From Pseudomonas tolaasii NCPPB 2192 (lineage in GTDB: Bacteria > Pseudomonadota > Gammaproteobacteria > Pseudomonadales > Pseudomonadaceae), in the NCBI RefSeq assembly GCF_002813445.1, contig NZ_PHHD01000001.1, positions 6,138,001 to 6,202,000 of the forward strand: DNA of 64,000 bases. Reading direction: 5' to 3'. How positions within the stretch are numbered: position 1 is the first letter of the stretch; each line of letters begins with the position of its first letter. The notes under the pieces were generated by a model that did not search any database, had not been told where the DNA came from, and was given only the letters and a program-made list of their open reading frames with translations. Shown one piece after another: positions 8,683-18,377 of the stretch. A program made the position numbers and the translations under genes.

Positions 8683-10185
8683 TTACACAATGGGTTCTGG
8701 AGAACCGCAGGGAATGGTGAGAACTTTTTCCAACGTCTGTGTCACTCCCACATCCCGCAAGCTGTTGTAGCACCATTCAAACGCCGCCACGAACTCGGGA
8801 GAGTTAGGAATCTGCACACCAAAAATCTCCTCAACTGTCAGCAATCGCTGAGTGATTAATGCATCATCGGCCACCAATACCTGACAAAACGCCGCCCGCG
8901 GATCCGCAATCAAGTAGATATTGCCATTCTCCTCCACCCCTTTCAAATACATAGCCCAGGCCGCCACCACCAGCGCCGCGCGCCGGGTATCCCGGCCCTC
9001 GGCAATCAAGCGGTTGATGGTCGGCACGGTGAACTTTGGAAGCTTCGACGAGCCATCCGAACACACCCGCTCCAGCTGATCGGCAATCGCCCGATTGGAG
9101 AAGCGTGAGACCAGGGTGTTCTGGTATTCGGTCAGGTCGATTCCCGGCACCGGCGCCAACTGCGGGGTCACATCCAGCTCCATGTAAGCGCGTATGTAGC
9201 GTACGAATAGCGAGTCATTCATGGTCTCATGGACGAACCGGTAACCCTTCAGGAACCCCAGATACGTCAGGGCCAGATGGCTGCCGTTGAGCAGCTTGAT
9301 CTTCATCTCTTCGTAAGGCGTGACATCGTCGGTAAATTGCACACCGACCTTTTCCCAGGCCGGGCGCCCGTTGACGAACTTGTCTTCCAGCACCCATTGC
9401 GCAAAGGGTTCACAAACCACCGGCCAGGTGTCGTCAACACCGTGCTGGTCGGCCAGTTGCAGGCGATGTTCAACGCTGGTCATCGGCGTGATGCGGTCGA
9501 CCATGGCGTTGGGGAAGCTGACGTTAGCCGCGATCCAGCCCGTTAGATCGGCATCGAGCAAAGCGGCAAAGGCCAGCAAAGCCTTGCGGGTCACGGCGCC
9601 GTTGTGCGGCAGGTTATCGCAGGACATCAAGGTGAAGGCTGGCGTGCCGGCGGCACGGCGTTTGGCCAGAGCAGCGCAGAGAAAGCCGAACACCGTTTTC
9701 GGGGCCGCCGGGCTGCTCAGGTCGTGCTGAATCTGCGGCAGATCGGCCATGAATTCGCCGTTGCTGTCGTCGATGCAATAACCGCCTTCGGTAATGGTCA
9801 GCGACACGATGCGGATTTGCGGGTCGGCGAGTTTTTCGATCAGTGCCTGAGCATTGTCCTCAGCCAACAGCATGTCGCGAATCGAGCCGATTACCCGCAC
9901 TTCGGTGGCGTCGTTGTCTCCCAGTTCGAACAGGGTGAACAGACAGTCCTGGCCGTGCAGGTGGTCGTGGGCACGACGGTCTTCGCCGCGCAGGCCGACG
10001 CCGCAGATTGCCCATTCGAGGCCTTCGCCCAGGTTCATCAGCGCATCGGTATAATACGCCTGGTGGGCGCGATGGAAGCCGCCGACGCCGATATGGGCGA
10101 TGCCCTGACGGGTGTCGCTCAGGTTGTAGGCGGGCAGAATCACCTCTGGGGCGAAACGGTTGAGGTTTTTTTTAGTGAGTTTCAT
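8683..10185 (-). CDS. mtlD: Mannitol 2-dehydrogenase
   Basis: The 500-residue protein belongs to the long-chain polyol dehydrogenases and oxidises mannitol to fructose (also arabitol to xylulose) with NAD+. Visible are the N-terminal nucleotide-binding segment GIAHIGVGGFHRAHQA (~28-43) and the catalytic K-x4-N-x2-H region KIKLLNGSH at ~298-306. Length is the family norm and I see no break. It is followed by mtlZ and preceded 15 bases upstream by mtlK, the classic mtl operon order. Confidence 0.93.
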   Translation of the reverse strand: MKLTKKNLNRFAPEVILPAYNLSDTRQGIAHIGVGGFHRAHQAYYTDALMNLGEGLEWAICGVGLRGEDRRAHDHLHGQDCLFTLFELGDNDATEVRVIGSIRDMLLAEDNAQALIEKLADPQIRIVSLTITEGGYCIDDSNGEFMADLPQIQHDLSSPAAPKTVFGFLCAALAKRRAAGTPAFTLMSCDNLPHNGAVTRKALLAFAALLDADLTGWIAANVSFPNAMVDRITPMTSVEHRLQLADQHGVDDTWPVVCEPFAQWVLEDKFVNGRPAWEKVGVQFTDDVTPYEEMKIKLLNGSHLALTYLGFLKGYRFVHETMNDSLFVRYIRAYMELDVTPQLAPVPGIDLTEYQNTLVSRFSNRAIADQLERVCSDGSSKLPKFTVPTINRLIAEGRDTRRAALVVAAWAMYLKGVEENGNIYLIADPRAAFCQVLVADDALITQRLLTVEEIFGVQIPNSPEFVAAFEWCYNSLRDVGVTQTLEKVLTIPCGSPEPIV

Positions 10186-10200
10186 ACAAGATCCCTGAAA

Positions 10201-11301
10201 TCAGGCGGCAGCGCGCAGTGGTCGGGTAACAGCCACGCCGTTGCCATCGAACAAATGGCAGTGGTCGGCATTCAAATGCAGGCTCAATGTTTCGCCGTAG
10301 CGGCTGGCTAGGTCGCCAAGCACGCGCATGGTCAAGGCCTCGCCGGACGCCGTGCGCATGTGGCAGAACGTGTCGCTGCCCAGATGTTCACCGACGTCGG
10401 CAGTGACCTGCAAGGTGCAGTCACCAGGCATGGCCAGTTCTAAATGCTCCGGGCGAATACCTTGAGTCACCGCGCCACTGACACTCAGGCTGGCGCAGCT
10501 CACTCGCAATGTGATGCGGGTGCCGGCATCCAGCAAAACTTCACAGCCCTGGCGCTCGACAAGGCTGACGCTGCTCTTGAGAAATCCCTTTTTCGGCGTG
10601 CCGAGAAAACCGGCGACGACCAGGTTGGCCGGCTGGTGGTAACGGTCCAGACGCAAGCTGACCTGCTCGATCCTGCCACCATTGAACACCACTACCTTAT
10701 CGGCCATGGTCATCGCTTCGACCTGATCGTGGGTCACGTAGATCATGGTCGCTTGCAAATCCTTGTGCAGGCGTAGCAGTTCAAGGTGCATCTGCACCCG
10801 CAGCGCGGCGTCGAGACTGGACAGTGGTTCATCGAACAGGAAAATTTTCGGGTTGCGCACGATGGCCCGGCCAATCGCAACGCGTTGCCGCTCGCCACCG
10901 GACAGTTGCTTCGGCTTAAGCTCAAGCATCGGCCCGAGTTCGAGAATACGTGCCGCTTCACTGACTTTTTTTAACACTTCGGCTTTTGGCACCCCGGCTA
11001 GGTCGAGGGCAAAGGACATGTTCTTGCGCACGCTCATGTGCGGATACAGGCCGTAGGCCTGGAACACCATCGCTAGGTCGCGCTTGGCCGGGCTGACTTC
11101 GGTGATGTCGCGGCCAAGCGCGATGGTGCCGCCGCAGACTTCCTCAAGGCCGGCAATCAGCCGCAACAGGGTGGACTTGCCGCAGCCCGCGGGGGCGACG
11201 AAGACCACAAACTCCTTGTCGGTCACTTCCAGGCCGATGCCCTTGATGATGGAAAAGCCTTCGAAACGTTTTTGCAGATTCTTGATTTTCAGTTTGGCCA
11301 T
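10201..11301 (-). CDS. mtlK: Polyol ABC transporter ATP-binding subunit MtlK, with altered Walker A
   Basis: A 366-residue MalK-type ATPase of the mannitol importer. The signature LSGGERQ (133-139), Walker B IFLFDEP (153-159), the H-loop VTHD and a C-terminal OB-type regulatory domain (~240-366) are present. Walker A reads APAGCGKS at 36-43 where the family has GPSGCGKS, so the first glycine is Ala and the Ser is Ala. The segment SLRLDRYHQPAN also departs from the family G-x-P-x-E-x-Y-x-x-P-x-N pattern. With the permease and binding-protein genes broken, it has no obvious partner, and these changes may be early decay. Confidence 0.85.
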   Translation of the reverse strand: MAKLKIKNLQKRFEGFSIIKGIGLEVTDKEFVVFVAPAGCGKSTLLRLIAGLEEVCGGTIALGRDITEVSPAKRDLAMVFQAYGLYPHMSVRKNMSFALDLAGVPKAEVLKKVSEAARILELGPMLELKPKQLSGGERQRVAIGRAIVRNPKIFLFDEPLSSLDAALRVQMHLELLRLHKDLQATMIYVTHDQVEAMTMADKVVVFNGGRIEQVSLRLDRYHQPANLVVAGFLGTPKKGFLKSSVSLVERQGCEVLLDAGTRITLRVSCASLSVSGAVTQGIRPEHLELAMPGDCTLQVTADVGEHLGSDTFCHMRTASGEALTMRVLGDLASRYGETLSLHLNADHCHLFDGNGVAVTRPLRAAA

Positions 11302-11346
11302 GGTGGGCCTCCATTTGAACTTATTTGGTGCGCCGTGCAGGATTTT

Positions 11347-11427
11347 TGTGGGGGCGAGCCTGCTCGCGACTATCCTTCAGACAACGGGTTATCATTGACA
11401 TCTATTGCGAGCAAGCCCATTCCCACA
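11347..11427. repeat. Pair of inverted REP sequences (REPIN-like)
   Basis: TGTGGGGGCGAGCCTGCTCG (from 11347) faces a mirror copy, GCGAGCAAGCCCATTCCCAC (to ~11426). This is the Pseudomonas 'tgtgggagcgggcttgctcgcg' type of extragenic palindrome. The pair sits between mtlK and the mtlF/mtlG remnant. Partial REP cores also occur near 12011-12022 and 12843-12853. Confidence 0.75.
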
Positions 11428-11449
11428 AGGGGATTTATGAACAGCGGGC

Positions 11450-11959
11450 TTATTTCACTGCGCCGAAGGACAAACCGCGCATTAGCTGTTTCTGGCTGAT
11501 CCAGCCAAAATTCAGGATCGGCGCGCAAGCCAGGGACGACACGGCGGACAACTTGGCCCAGAACAAGTCTTCGGGGCTGGAGTTGGAGGCGATCAGCGCA
11601 GTTAACGGCGCAACGGCCAACGAAGTCAGGCTCAGGACTAAAATGCCTCGTTCCAGCACAGGATCAGCGACAGCAACACGGTGGAGGCCAGGCCGCCCTT
11701 GGCAATCGGCAGCAGAACGCGGACCATCTCCTGCCAGAGTGTGCGCAATCCAGGGGGCAGCTTCGAGGATGTCCTTGAAGTAGGTGTAAACCATCCACAC
11801 CACAATCGGCAGGTTGATCGGGTCGTAGGGGGTCAGCGAAAAGTACAGGGTCATGCCCAGCGGCACGATCATCCACAACAGCAACAAGGCCACCGAGGGA
11901 CTGACCAGAAACCGGCCAAGTTTGGCCACGCGACTTGATATCCGGGTGAGCTTTGGCAT
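11450..11959 (-). pseudogene. mtlF-mtlG chimeric remnant (mannitol ABC permeases)
   Basis: The frame begins like MtlF (RVAKLGRFLVSPSVALLLLW, one membrane segment), then jumps after YFSLTPYDPINLP into the middle of MtlG (VVWMVYTYFKDILEAA). It leaves the proper frame for ~40 codons and returns to the MtlG C-terminus (APLTALIAS...WISQKQLMRGLSFGAVK). A large internal deletion therefore fused two membrane-subunit genes and small indels disrupt the rest. The product cannot form a permease. A continuous 169-codon frame remains, which an automatic annotation could mistake for a gene. Confidence 0.85.
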
Positions 11960-12032
11960 TTGAAATATTCATGGCGTAAGAACCGAGTCGTGTAGACCAG
12001 TGAAGTTCCAATGTGGGAGCGGGACTGCGTGG

Positions 12033-12640
12033 TTATTTCGGGTACCCGGCGCGCTTCATCTCCCGTTCGGTGGCCTGCTGGGCAGCGGCCAGGGCCTGGT
12101 CGATCAGCGCCGAGAACAACAATTTGCCGACCTAGATGCCAATGCCCAGGAACTCCGGGATGATCACTAACTGAATGCCGATGTACTGCACCGGTTTGGC
12201 GCTCGGCTTGCTCGGGGCCGCGGCTATGAGCAACTCCAGCGTGACTCTGACAAATGGCGCGGCGTTCAAGCACGCCTCGCTGTAGGCCGAGGCTCGGCTA
12301 CCGGGCGGCTCGTTGGCGACGCCATCTTTTCCGCGACCAACGCCCCGAACTCCTTGAACGTAGCCCAGGCACTGAAGGTTTTTGCCGCCTCCTTGGCCTT
12401 GTAGCTGGTAGGGATCGCCAATGCCCAGAAGTACAACCAGGCCGAGCCTTTGTCGGTAACCTCGTGGGGCGCATGGCTCAAGCCGACGTGGTCGCTGACC
12501 TTGCTTTGGATCTTGTCGGTGACGAACGAGCCGGCGACACTGGCATCGACCCAGATTACGCATTTTTCGCTGTTGAACAGCGCAAGGTTTTCGTTGAGAT
12601 CGTTGCTTGACGCCACCTGTGTGCCGGATTTTTTCATGGT
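12033..12640 (-). pseudogene. mtlE remnant (periplasmic polyol-binding protein)
   Basis: Only the C-terminal ~200 codons of a sugar ABC binding protein remain. One frame gives FNSEKCVIWVDASVAGSFV...KGSAWLYFWALAIP...AAKTFSAW. A frameshift near 12300-12330 moves the match to the frame reading YSEACLNAAPF...IGIQLVIIPEFLGIGI. A TAG at 12132-12134 interrupts it, and the natural end EREMKRAGYPK-stop follows at 12033. The N-terminal signal-peptide half is gone. The matching gene order mtlR-mtlE-mtlF/G-mtlK supports the identity. Confidence 0.85.
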
Positions 12641-12855
12641 GTTGACGTTGTTTTCGTATCTTTCGACGGTTGGCAGAATATGCGCTAATTACAGACTTCA
12701 ATTGCGGGCAAAACAAATCATCCTTCGCATTTAGATTGATATTATTTTGCACTTAATTTTACAGCGAACGACACAGGGAAGGGCTGTACAGCGATGACAG
12801 ACGATCGAATTCGTATAGGTTATCGGGTTGAAATACAGCACTCGTGGGAGCGAAC

Positions 12856-13761
12856 TCAACTTTGGTTTTGCTCGGTCAACCGCTGCACCACCAACCGCCG
12901 GTAATGCGAAGGCGTCATGCCCTTCTGCTGCTGAAAGCGCCGGTTGAAATTGGAGATATTGTTGAAGCCTGATTCGAAGCACACGTCAGTTACCGATTTA
13001 ACGCCATCGGCCAGTAGCTCGCAAGACTTGCTGATTCGCAGGCGATTGACAAACTCGATGAAACAGCGCCCGGTGGCCTGCCTGAACACCCGGCTGAAGT
13101 AGGTCGGTTTCATGCCCAGGTGCTCAGCCACTTCCTCCAGCGGCAGATCCCGGGCGTAATGGGCAAAGATGTAATCCACCGCTCGATTGGTACGATCGAT
13201 GTGGTGCTCGTCGGCCAATTGCAGCGTCGTCGCACCTGATAAAAGTTGATAATCTTCGCAGGCGGCGAGCAACTCCAGGAGTATGAAAAAGTGTCCGAGG
13301 CGGGTCATACCTCGGGTGCTGGCAATGCATTGCATCAGGTCCATCGCCATGCCAATCGTGTGCTTGCAACGAAACTCGATGCCGTACTGCGCACGCTTCA
13401 ACAGCGGCACCAGGATCTTGAGCTCGGCAAACACCTGATGGCCTTTGTCGAACAGTTCATCGGAAAAGTTGACCAACATGTCGCGCTTGGGCACCACTTC
13501 ACCTTCGACAATCTGGCTGATCCAGTTGTGAGGTAGGTTGGGGCCAGTCAGGAACAGGGTTTGCGGATAGAAATTGCCGATGTAATCGCCGATGAACACC
13601 TTGCCGGAGCTCGCGACTATCAGGTGCAGTTCGTACTCCTTGTGGAAATGCCAACGCACCAGCGGGCAGGGAAATCCGTGCTGGCGATAGATGATGGACA
13701 ACCCGTTGTGGTCGTCCATCAGCTCGAAGGAAGGGTCAGTAATTTTCGCTGAGCGGTTCAC
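12856..13761 (-). CDS. mtlR: AraC-family activator of the mannitol operon
   Basis: The 301-residue protein has an N-terminal cupin-like sensor (HFHKEYELHLIV, residues ~38-49) and a C-terminal double helix-turn-helix from about 195, with LEEVAEHLGMKPTYFSRVFR and the AraC signature SVTDVCFESGFNNISNFNRRF. It matches the MtlR type that activates the mtl operon in response to polyols. It lies upstream of the mtlE remnant in the same direction, as in fluorescent pseudomonads. No frame damage is visible, so the regulator outlived the transporter it controlled. Confidence 0.88.
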   Translation of the reverse strand: MNRSAKITDPSFELMDDHNGLSIIYRQHGFPCPLVRWHFHKEYELHLIVASSGKVFIGDYIGNFYPQTLFLTGPNLPHNWISQIVEGEVVPKRDMLVNFSDELFDKGHQVFAELKILVPLLKRAQYGIEFRCKHTIGMAMDLMQCIASTRGMTRLGHFFILLELLAACEDYQLLSGATTLQLADEHHIDRTNRAVDYIFAHYARDLPLEEVAEHLGMKPTYFSRVFRQATGRCFIEFVNRLRISKSCELLADGVKSVTDVCFESGFNNISNFNRRFQQQKGMTPSHYRRLVVQRLTEQNQS

Positions 13762-15206
13762 ATTAGACTGCTTTTTGTTTTATTGCATCTTACAAGGTCT
13801 ATTTTCGCGACAGTTATAGCCACACCATTCGTCCAATCGCGCATATGCCACAGAGTAACAACGCTTAGCCTAACGGGCTAACAAGCATGATAAACTATAG
13901 GAGAGCCTCTAGGGATAGCCTGAAACAGCCAAGCATTTCTAGCTTTCTTCAGATACCGTCAGCTTTGAACACAACGATGGATCAAAGACGATCAGATCAC
14001 CGGTTAATTTCTGGATTTTTTAGCCACCGCAAGCGCCTCGTAGACACACCTCACCAACACCCGCCAGTAAATATCTACGCTTTATGAACGGCGGCACCAA
14101 CAGTGCCGCAGCTTTGCCCATACCACGAAAAAGCTCCTCGCATGACTGAATTTGCACCTAATTGCCCAGAACGGAGCTCAACCTTCGCTCTGACGGCACT
14201 AGCTTTGCTTCTTTAATTTAGCATTTGGTTTCGTACGGAATCAGCGTTTGCCCAGCTTTCCCGTACACGCCACGCCGGGCGTCAATCTACCACATGGCGA
14301 CCTTAACGCTCAGAGCGCGTTCTACTCCGGTTCCAGCAACCGACGGAAGTTGAAAATAATAATTTCATACGCGCCTCCTTCAACGCCAGAACGCTGTAGC
14401 CGACCAGTTTTGCATCAAATGAATACGCAGCATCATCATCAGGGGATAGGTCGGACGCTAACCACTCCCCTTCGGATGATGCGGCTCGATCAGGGCAAAT
14501 AAATCCTTACACAGGACGATCCTATCCATCTCGGCGGGAATAATACTTTGCGGCCTGCTTGCGCACTCCAAAGTACTCGGCAGGGGCAAAGGCAATTTGC
14601 TTCATCGGAGAGGTAGCGGGTGAAGCCCCGCCATTTTGCCAAGCTCAAGAAATCTTCATCAGAGTTCCCCTAGGAACCTGCCGTCCAATACTTGGGCACG
14701 TCATCGCATTTTTCAACCGACGATCAACGGGACATACTATTTCCTCGCGGCGTCTAATCTTCTTTGCAAAAAACTCTGATTGCGCGCATTAGCTCCAGCA
14801 AAAGCCGCGCTTGGGCGCGGAAATCCGCACGCTAGCTAGCTGTCAGTATTCGACCAGTATAGCTCGCGACAAACGCATGACGCAGAAGAGATCGCAGATC
14901 ATCCTCCACTACATTGAACCATCGCACTATACCTTAGCCCCCGAGCAACGCCAGCAGATCAGCAACAAGCTGATCATGCGTCCGCAACCATTTCCTTGCA
15001 CGGGATGACGAAGGAGCAGGGCCTGTATAAGGGCATGCAATTATGGAGCGGCTCCAATTCCACAACTACAAAATAGTATCAGTTTTCGTGCTCATACTTA
15101 GTAGCAGTTATCTTTTACACGATGAGATCCTTGCAGTATTACCTGCCGATTTCGCTACAGCCTCTTCGGCGTTGTTTAACTTACAAATACAATAAAGGAA
15201 AGCGTT
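13762..15206. other. Gene-poor stretch with an IS5 fossil
   Basis: The left ~150 bases hold the promoter of mtlR and the right ~100 bases that of the MFS gene. Apart from the IS5-type transposase remnant at 14310-14605, the open frames here are short, lack ribosome-binding sites and resemble nothing I know. Confidence 0.5.
14310..14605 (-). pseudogene. IS5-family transposase fragment
   Basis: From an ATG at 14605 the frame reads MKQIAFAPAEYFGVRKQAAK, the start of a Pseudomonas IS5-type transposase. A +1 shift continues it as AEMDRIVLCKDLFALIEPHH, then a stop, RPTYPLMMMLRIHLMQNW, another shift, and after a deletion IIFNFRRLLE. Several frameshifts and stops and the loss of the whole DDE domain make it a fossil. 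Confidence 0.75.
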
Positions 15207-16526
15207 ATGGCCACTCGCCAAGCGTCCCGAGGGCTGCTGTTCGGCATGCCTATATGTCTTATCTGGGGTTACGTCGCCATTGCCCTATTTATGTCTGGGG
15301 ATGGCATTGAACTCGCCTTCCTGTCTCGTTACATTGTCGATCTCGGCTTCTCTCCCACCCGAGCATCCTTTCTTTTTACTGTTTATGGTCTGCTCGCCGC
15401 TTTGTCCAGCTGGAGTTCCGGCGTGCTGGCCGAAACCTTCGGTCCGCGTCGAATCATGTTGATCGGCGTCGTGGCCTGGCTGATCTTCCATGCGCTATTT
15501 CTGACGCTCGGCCTGAGCGCACAGAACTACCCATTAATGGTGCTTTTTTATGGAATTCGTGGGCTTGCTTACCCCTTGTTCATCTACGCATTCCTGGTCT
15601 GGATTGCTCAAGTGACGCCCGGGGCCCGCCTTGCTTCAGCGATGGGTTGGTATTGGACCATGTATTCCATCGGTATCGGTTTTCTCGGAATGTATCTGCC
15701 GAGCCTGAGCATTTCGCGGATTGGCTTTATCGGTACACTTTGGATGGCAACATTGTGGGTCGCGCTGGCTGCGGTATTGATTGTGTTCGTAGTTGAGGAT
15801 CAAGGCAAGGCACGGGAAGGCACGCCGGCAAGCTTCGCCGACCGTTTGCGCGACCTGAGCCGAGGGGTGACCATCCTCTTCGATCAACGCAGCATTTTGA
15901 TTGCAGCCATTGTACGGGTCATCTGCAACCTGACCTTGTTTGGATTCCCTGTGATTATGCCGCTTTACCTCACTTCGGAAGCCGTAGGCTTCACCATGGA
16001 GCAATGGTTGTATCTGTGGGGGCTGATGTTCGTTGTCACCATTTTCACTAACGTGATGTGGGGATGGATCGGGGACCGAATCGGCTGGCTATGGCAGATG
16101 CGTTGGTTCGGCTGTGTTGGCTGCGCGCTGGCGACCCTGGCTTTCTATTACTTGCCTCTGATGTATGGCGCTCACTTCGGACTGGCCAGTACCGCCGCAA
16201 TTGCACTGGGTATTTGCGTCTCAGCGTTCGTTCCCATTGGACCTGTATTTCTTGCCATTGCCCCGGAGCAGCAAGGGGCGGCTATGTCCGCCCACAACCT
16301 CGCCGCTGGAATGTCGAACTTTATGGGGCCGGCCATTGCAACGCTAACGATTTCCTGGCTTGGAGTCCAAGGGGTGGTGTGGGTCTATGCTTTGCTGTAT
16401 CTGGTGGGCGCGGTATTGACATGTTGTATTCGAATCGACCAGCCAAAGCTTCAGACGGACGAGGAGCCAGACCGTCATTTTTCAACTCACGCCACTGCCA
16501 ACGAAGTTATTTTAACGAGGAAATAG
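15207..16526 (+). CDS. MFS transporter, polyol-permease type
   Basis: A 439-residue, 12-helix major facilitator protein of the inner membrane. The N-terminus (MPICLIWGYVAIALFMSGDG, then FLSRYIVDLGFSPTRASFLF TVYG in two segments) closely resembles the ribitol/arabitol permeases RbtT/DalT of enterobacteria. AAAGGAA sits 6 bases before the ATG. It is convergent with nothing and faces away from the mtl genes. Given the broken mannitol ABC importer, this protein may carry polyols into the cell for MtlD/MtlZ. The substrate is inferred from family likeness and context. Confidence 0.8.
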   Translation: MATRQASRGLLFGMPICLIWGYVAIALFMSGDGIELAFLSRYIVDLGFSPTRASFLFTVYGLLAALSSWSSGVLAETFGPRRIMLIGVVAWLIFHALFLTLGLSAQNYPLMVLFYGIRGLAYPLFIYAFLVWIAQVTPGARLASAMGWYWTMYSIGIGFLGMYLPSLSISRIGFIGTLWMATLWVALAAVLIVFVVEDQGKAREGTPASFADRLRDLSRGVTILFDQRSILIAAIVRVICNLTLFGFPVIMPLYLTSEAVGFTMEQWLYLWGLMFVVTIFTNVMWGWIGDRIGWLWQMRWFGCVGCALATLAFYYLPLMYGAHFGLASTAAIALGICVSAFVPIGPVFLAIAPEQQGAAMSAHNLAAGMSNFMGPAIATLTISWLGVQGVVWVYALLYLVGAVLTCCIRIDQPKLQTDEEPDRHFSTHATANEVILTRK

Positions 16527-16768
16527 TGCCAAGCAGTTATAATCTTCAATAAACAGAGCTAAAAAGAAGAGAAGAGTTATATTGACCTAGCTGCAATTAT
16601 GAAGACACTAGTAAATACTATATCTATGCGACGTAATGGCAAAAACTTATGCACCCAACAATCACGCCTTACGCGATTAAACCGGTTGCCATTTGTGCGG
16701 CAACAACTAATCGATCTCACACGCCAACTGAGAGGCAGGCGTGTGAGCCATAAGCATATGGATGATAC

Positions 16769-17062
16769 TCACTCACGAAGGACTTCAATCAACTTGCCGC
16801 AAAACGTCGCAAAGTCGAAAGTTCGTCTGAATGCATCAGTATTTTCGAAAAACAGGTTTGATAGCATCTCGACGAGCGTGCTCGCTGGCTTTTCTGTTTT
16901 GAGCGCGCAGCTCGCCCGCCCCATCAGCTGTTTTCGAGCCATCCATGGTTTTGCTGGGCGTACAGTGTGCTCAACTGAGCCGTATTCTTCGTCAGGTAAG
17001 AAAGCTTCGGACAAGTTGATCAAGAACATTGGTCGTCCGTTCCACCCAATCCAACGAGCCAT
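16769..17062 (-). CDS. Hypothetical small protein (uncertain)
   Basis: A 97-codon frame beginning MARWIGWNGRPMFLINLSEA and ending ATFCGKLIEVLRE. I do not recognise it. An adjacent frame upstream (to 17220) reads like a continuing N-terminal part (VGATGGQKCSLILDEVMLN), so this may be the rear of a frameshifted longer gene. No clear ribosome-binding site. Confidence 0.3.
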   Translation of the reverse strand: MARWIGWNGRPMFLINLSEAFLPDEEYGSVEHTVRPAKPWMARKQLMGRASCALKTEKPASTLVEMLSNLFFENTDAFRRTFDFATFCGKLIEVLRE

Positions 17063-17453
17063 CGCAGCGACGCCCGGGCCGACGGTTTTATGTCGCCATC
17101 GCCAACAAATGTAGTCACTAAGGTGCGTTTCGTGTTCAGCTGGATATTCAACATTACTTCGTCAAGGATGAGCGAGCATTTCTGCCCACCTGTAGCTCCT
17201 ACGGTGAGGTAAACAACCAAGGGGGCACTCTATTGACTGATCACGCACTCATAAATATCCATTGCTGATGGTGATTTACAGCAGCCTACTTCAAAAGGCC
17301 TCCGTCACCACCGCATCACGTCAAAGGTCGCGTCGCGAAGTCGAAAAAACCACTGATTTTAGGTGTCAATCTGCGGTCGGGTGTGAAGAGTAAATGCAAG
17401 GGCCGACTCGGCGGCGGGTAGTCGGGCGGCAACGCGCTCAGTTCACTTTGCTG

Positions 17454-17684
17454 CTATGATTTGCGCATAAGCTCCACGGGTTGAAGCATTCTACCCAATC
17501 CGGCCAGCGCATAGAAGTGGCTCGCCGCGATAAACCGGCTGCCCACCGGAACAGTAACCTTCCCTTCAGCTGCGTTAAACATCCAATGGGTACGCAGCTC
17601 AATATATGAAAACCCCGGGCACTCATGGGACTGAGGGTCCCACGGTATTTCAATCGCAGGCTTGCCTTTCGAGTAAGACGGCAC
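17454..17684 (-). CDS. Hypothetical small protein or gene fragment
   Basis: A 76-codon frame from a GTG at 17684, with a believable globular composition (Trp, Pro and aromatic residues; segments GKPAIEIPWDPQSHECPGF and RTHWMFNAAEGKVTVPVGS). I do not recognise a family. No ribosome-binding site is visible, so it may be the end of a truncated gene. Confidence 0.35.
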   Translation of the reverse strand: MPSYSKGKPAIEIPWDPQSHECPGFSYIELRTHWMFNAAEGKVTVPVGSRFIAASHFYALAGLGRMLQPVELMRKS

Positions 17685-17998
17685 GCCACACAGAATGAAC
17701 CTTTAGGGCGTCGACGGCCTACGACCAGGCCGCTGTCCGAGAGCCACCCATCGGCCGCCCCCCCCTCCTTTGATCTATTGCCATGCCGACTGGACAGAAC
17801 AATAGCGACTGGAAGCAGGGGTTTTCACCACCTCGCCTGAACGCATGATCGCGCCCGCGTCAACATGGCGCCTACCAGCAGATGATTTCGGAAAGCCGGA
17901 GCGGGATTGAGCGGGCCACGGCCCAAGGATCACCCTACTTTCACACGTCGTAAGCCTGAGGCAGGCTTTGTGAACGTCGACATGGCGCTTGCGGAGCC

Positions 17999-18229
17999 AT
18001 GCTTTTTGATCATACCACGAACGATTGGCGAGACGTCATTCAATTCAAAATTGATGTTTCAACGGCGATTTTCACAGGGAAGTACAGCGATTGGCTGGGC
18101 AGTCTGCAATGGATGAGCCATGCCATCAATGACGCGGCGCTGAATGTTTACAGCAAAGCCGAACCAGGCAACCTTCAAGAATCCGGAGAAATTCCCGCCG
18201 ATCTGTTGGCGCTTCTGGACACTCCCTGA
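17999..18229 (+). CDS. Hypothetical small protein or gene fragment
   Basis: A 76-codon frame starting MLFDHTTNDWRDVIQFKIDV and ending IPADLLALLDTP. The composition is protein-like and acidic. No family recognised and the start signal is poor (GGAG only two bases from the ATG). Probably a remnant. Confidence 0.3.
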   Translation: MLFDHTTNDWRDVIQFKIDVSTAIFTGKYSDWLGSLQWMSHAINDAALNVYSKAEPGNLQESGEIPADLLALLDTP

Positions 18230-18377
18230 GTCAAGCCCGAGCCCTCTCCTAAAAGCAGCGCGGTCGCAAGAAAAGTCCGCGACAACACCTTGTACGCCAA
18301 GAGTGCGACGCTCTATTGCCCAGCTGAATGCTCCTTTTTATCAACCGGGATTTTTTTGAGCCACTGTAGTGGCCAAT

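Larger units (their letters stand above)
16527..18373. other. Decayed region between the MFS gene and IS remnants
   Basis: About 1.85 kb. Three short open frames with protein-like composition are listed separately; none has a convincing start signal. The rest shows no recognisable gene, RNA or repeat and resembles degraded former genes. Confidence 0.5.

Noticed and set aside
11450..11959. Intact 169-residue ABC permease
   Set aside because: The frame joins the MtlF start to the MtlG end with an out-of-frame stretch between; it is a deletion product.
16599..17114. Rightward 171-codon open frame
   Set aside because: Composition (many Arg/Ser, no hydrophobic core), no ribosome-binding site and no recognisable family; the opposite strand is at least as protein-like.
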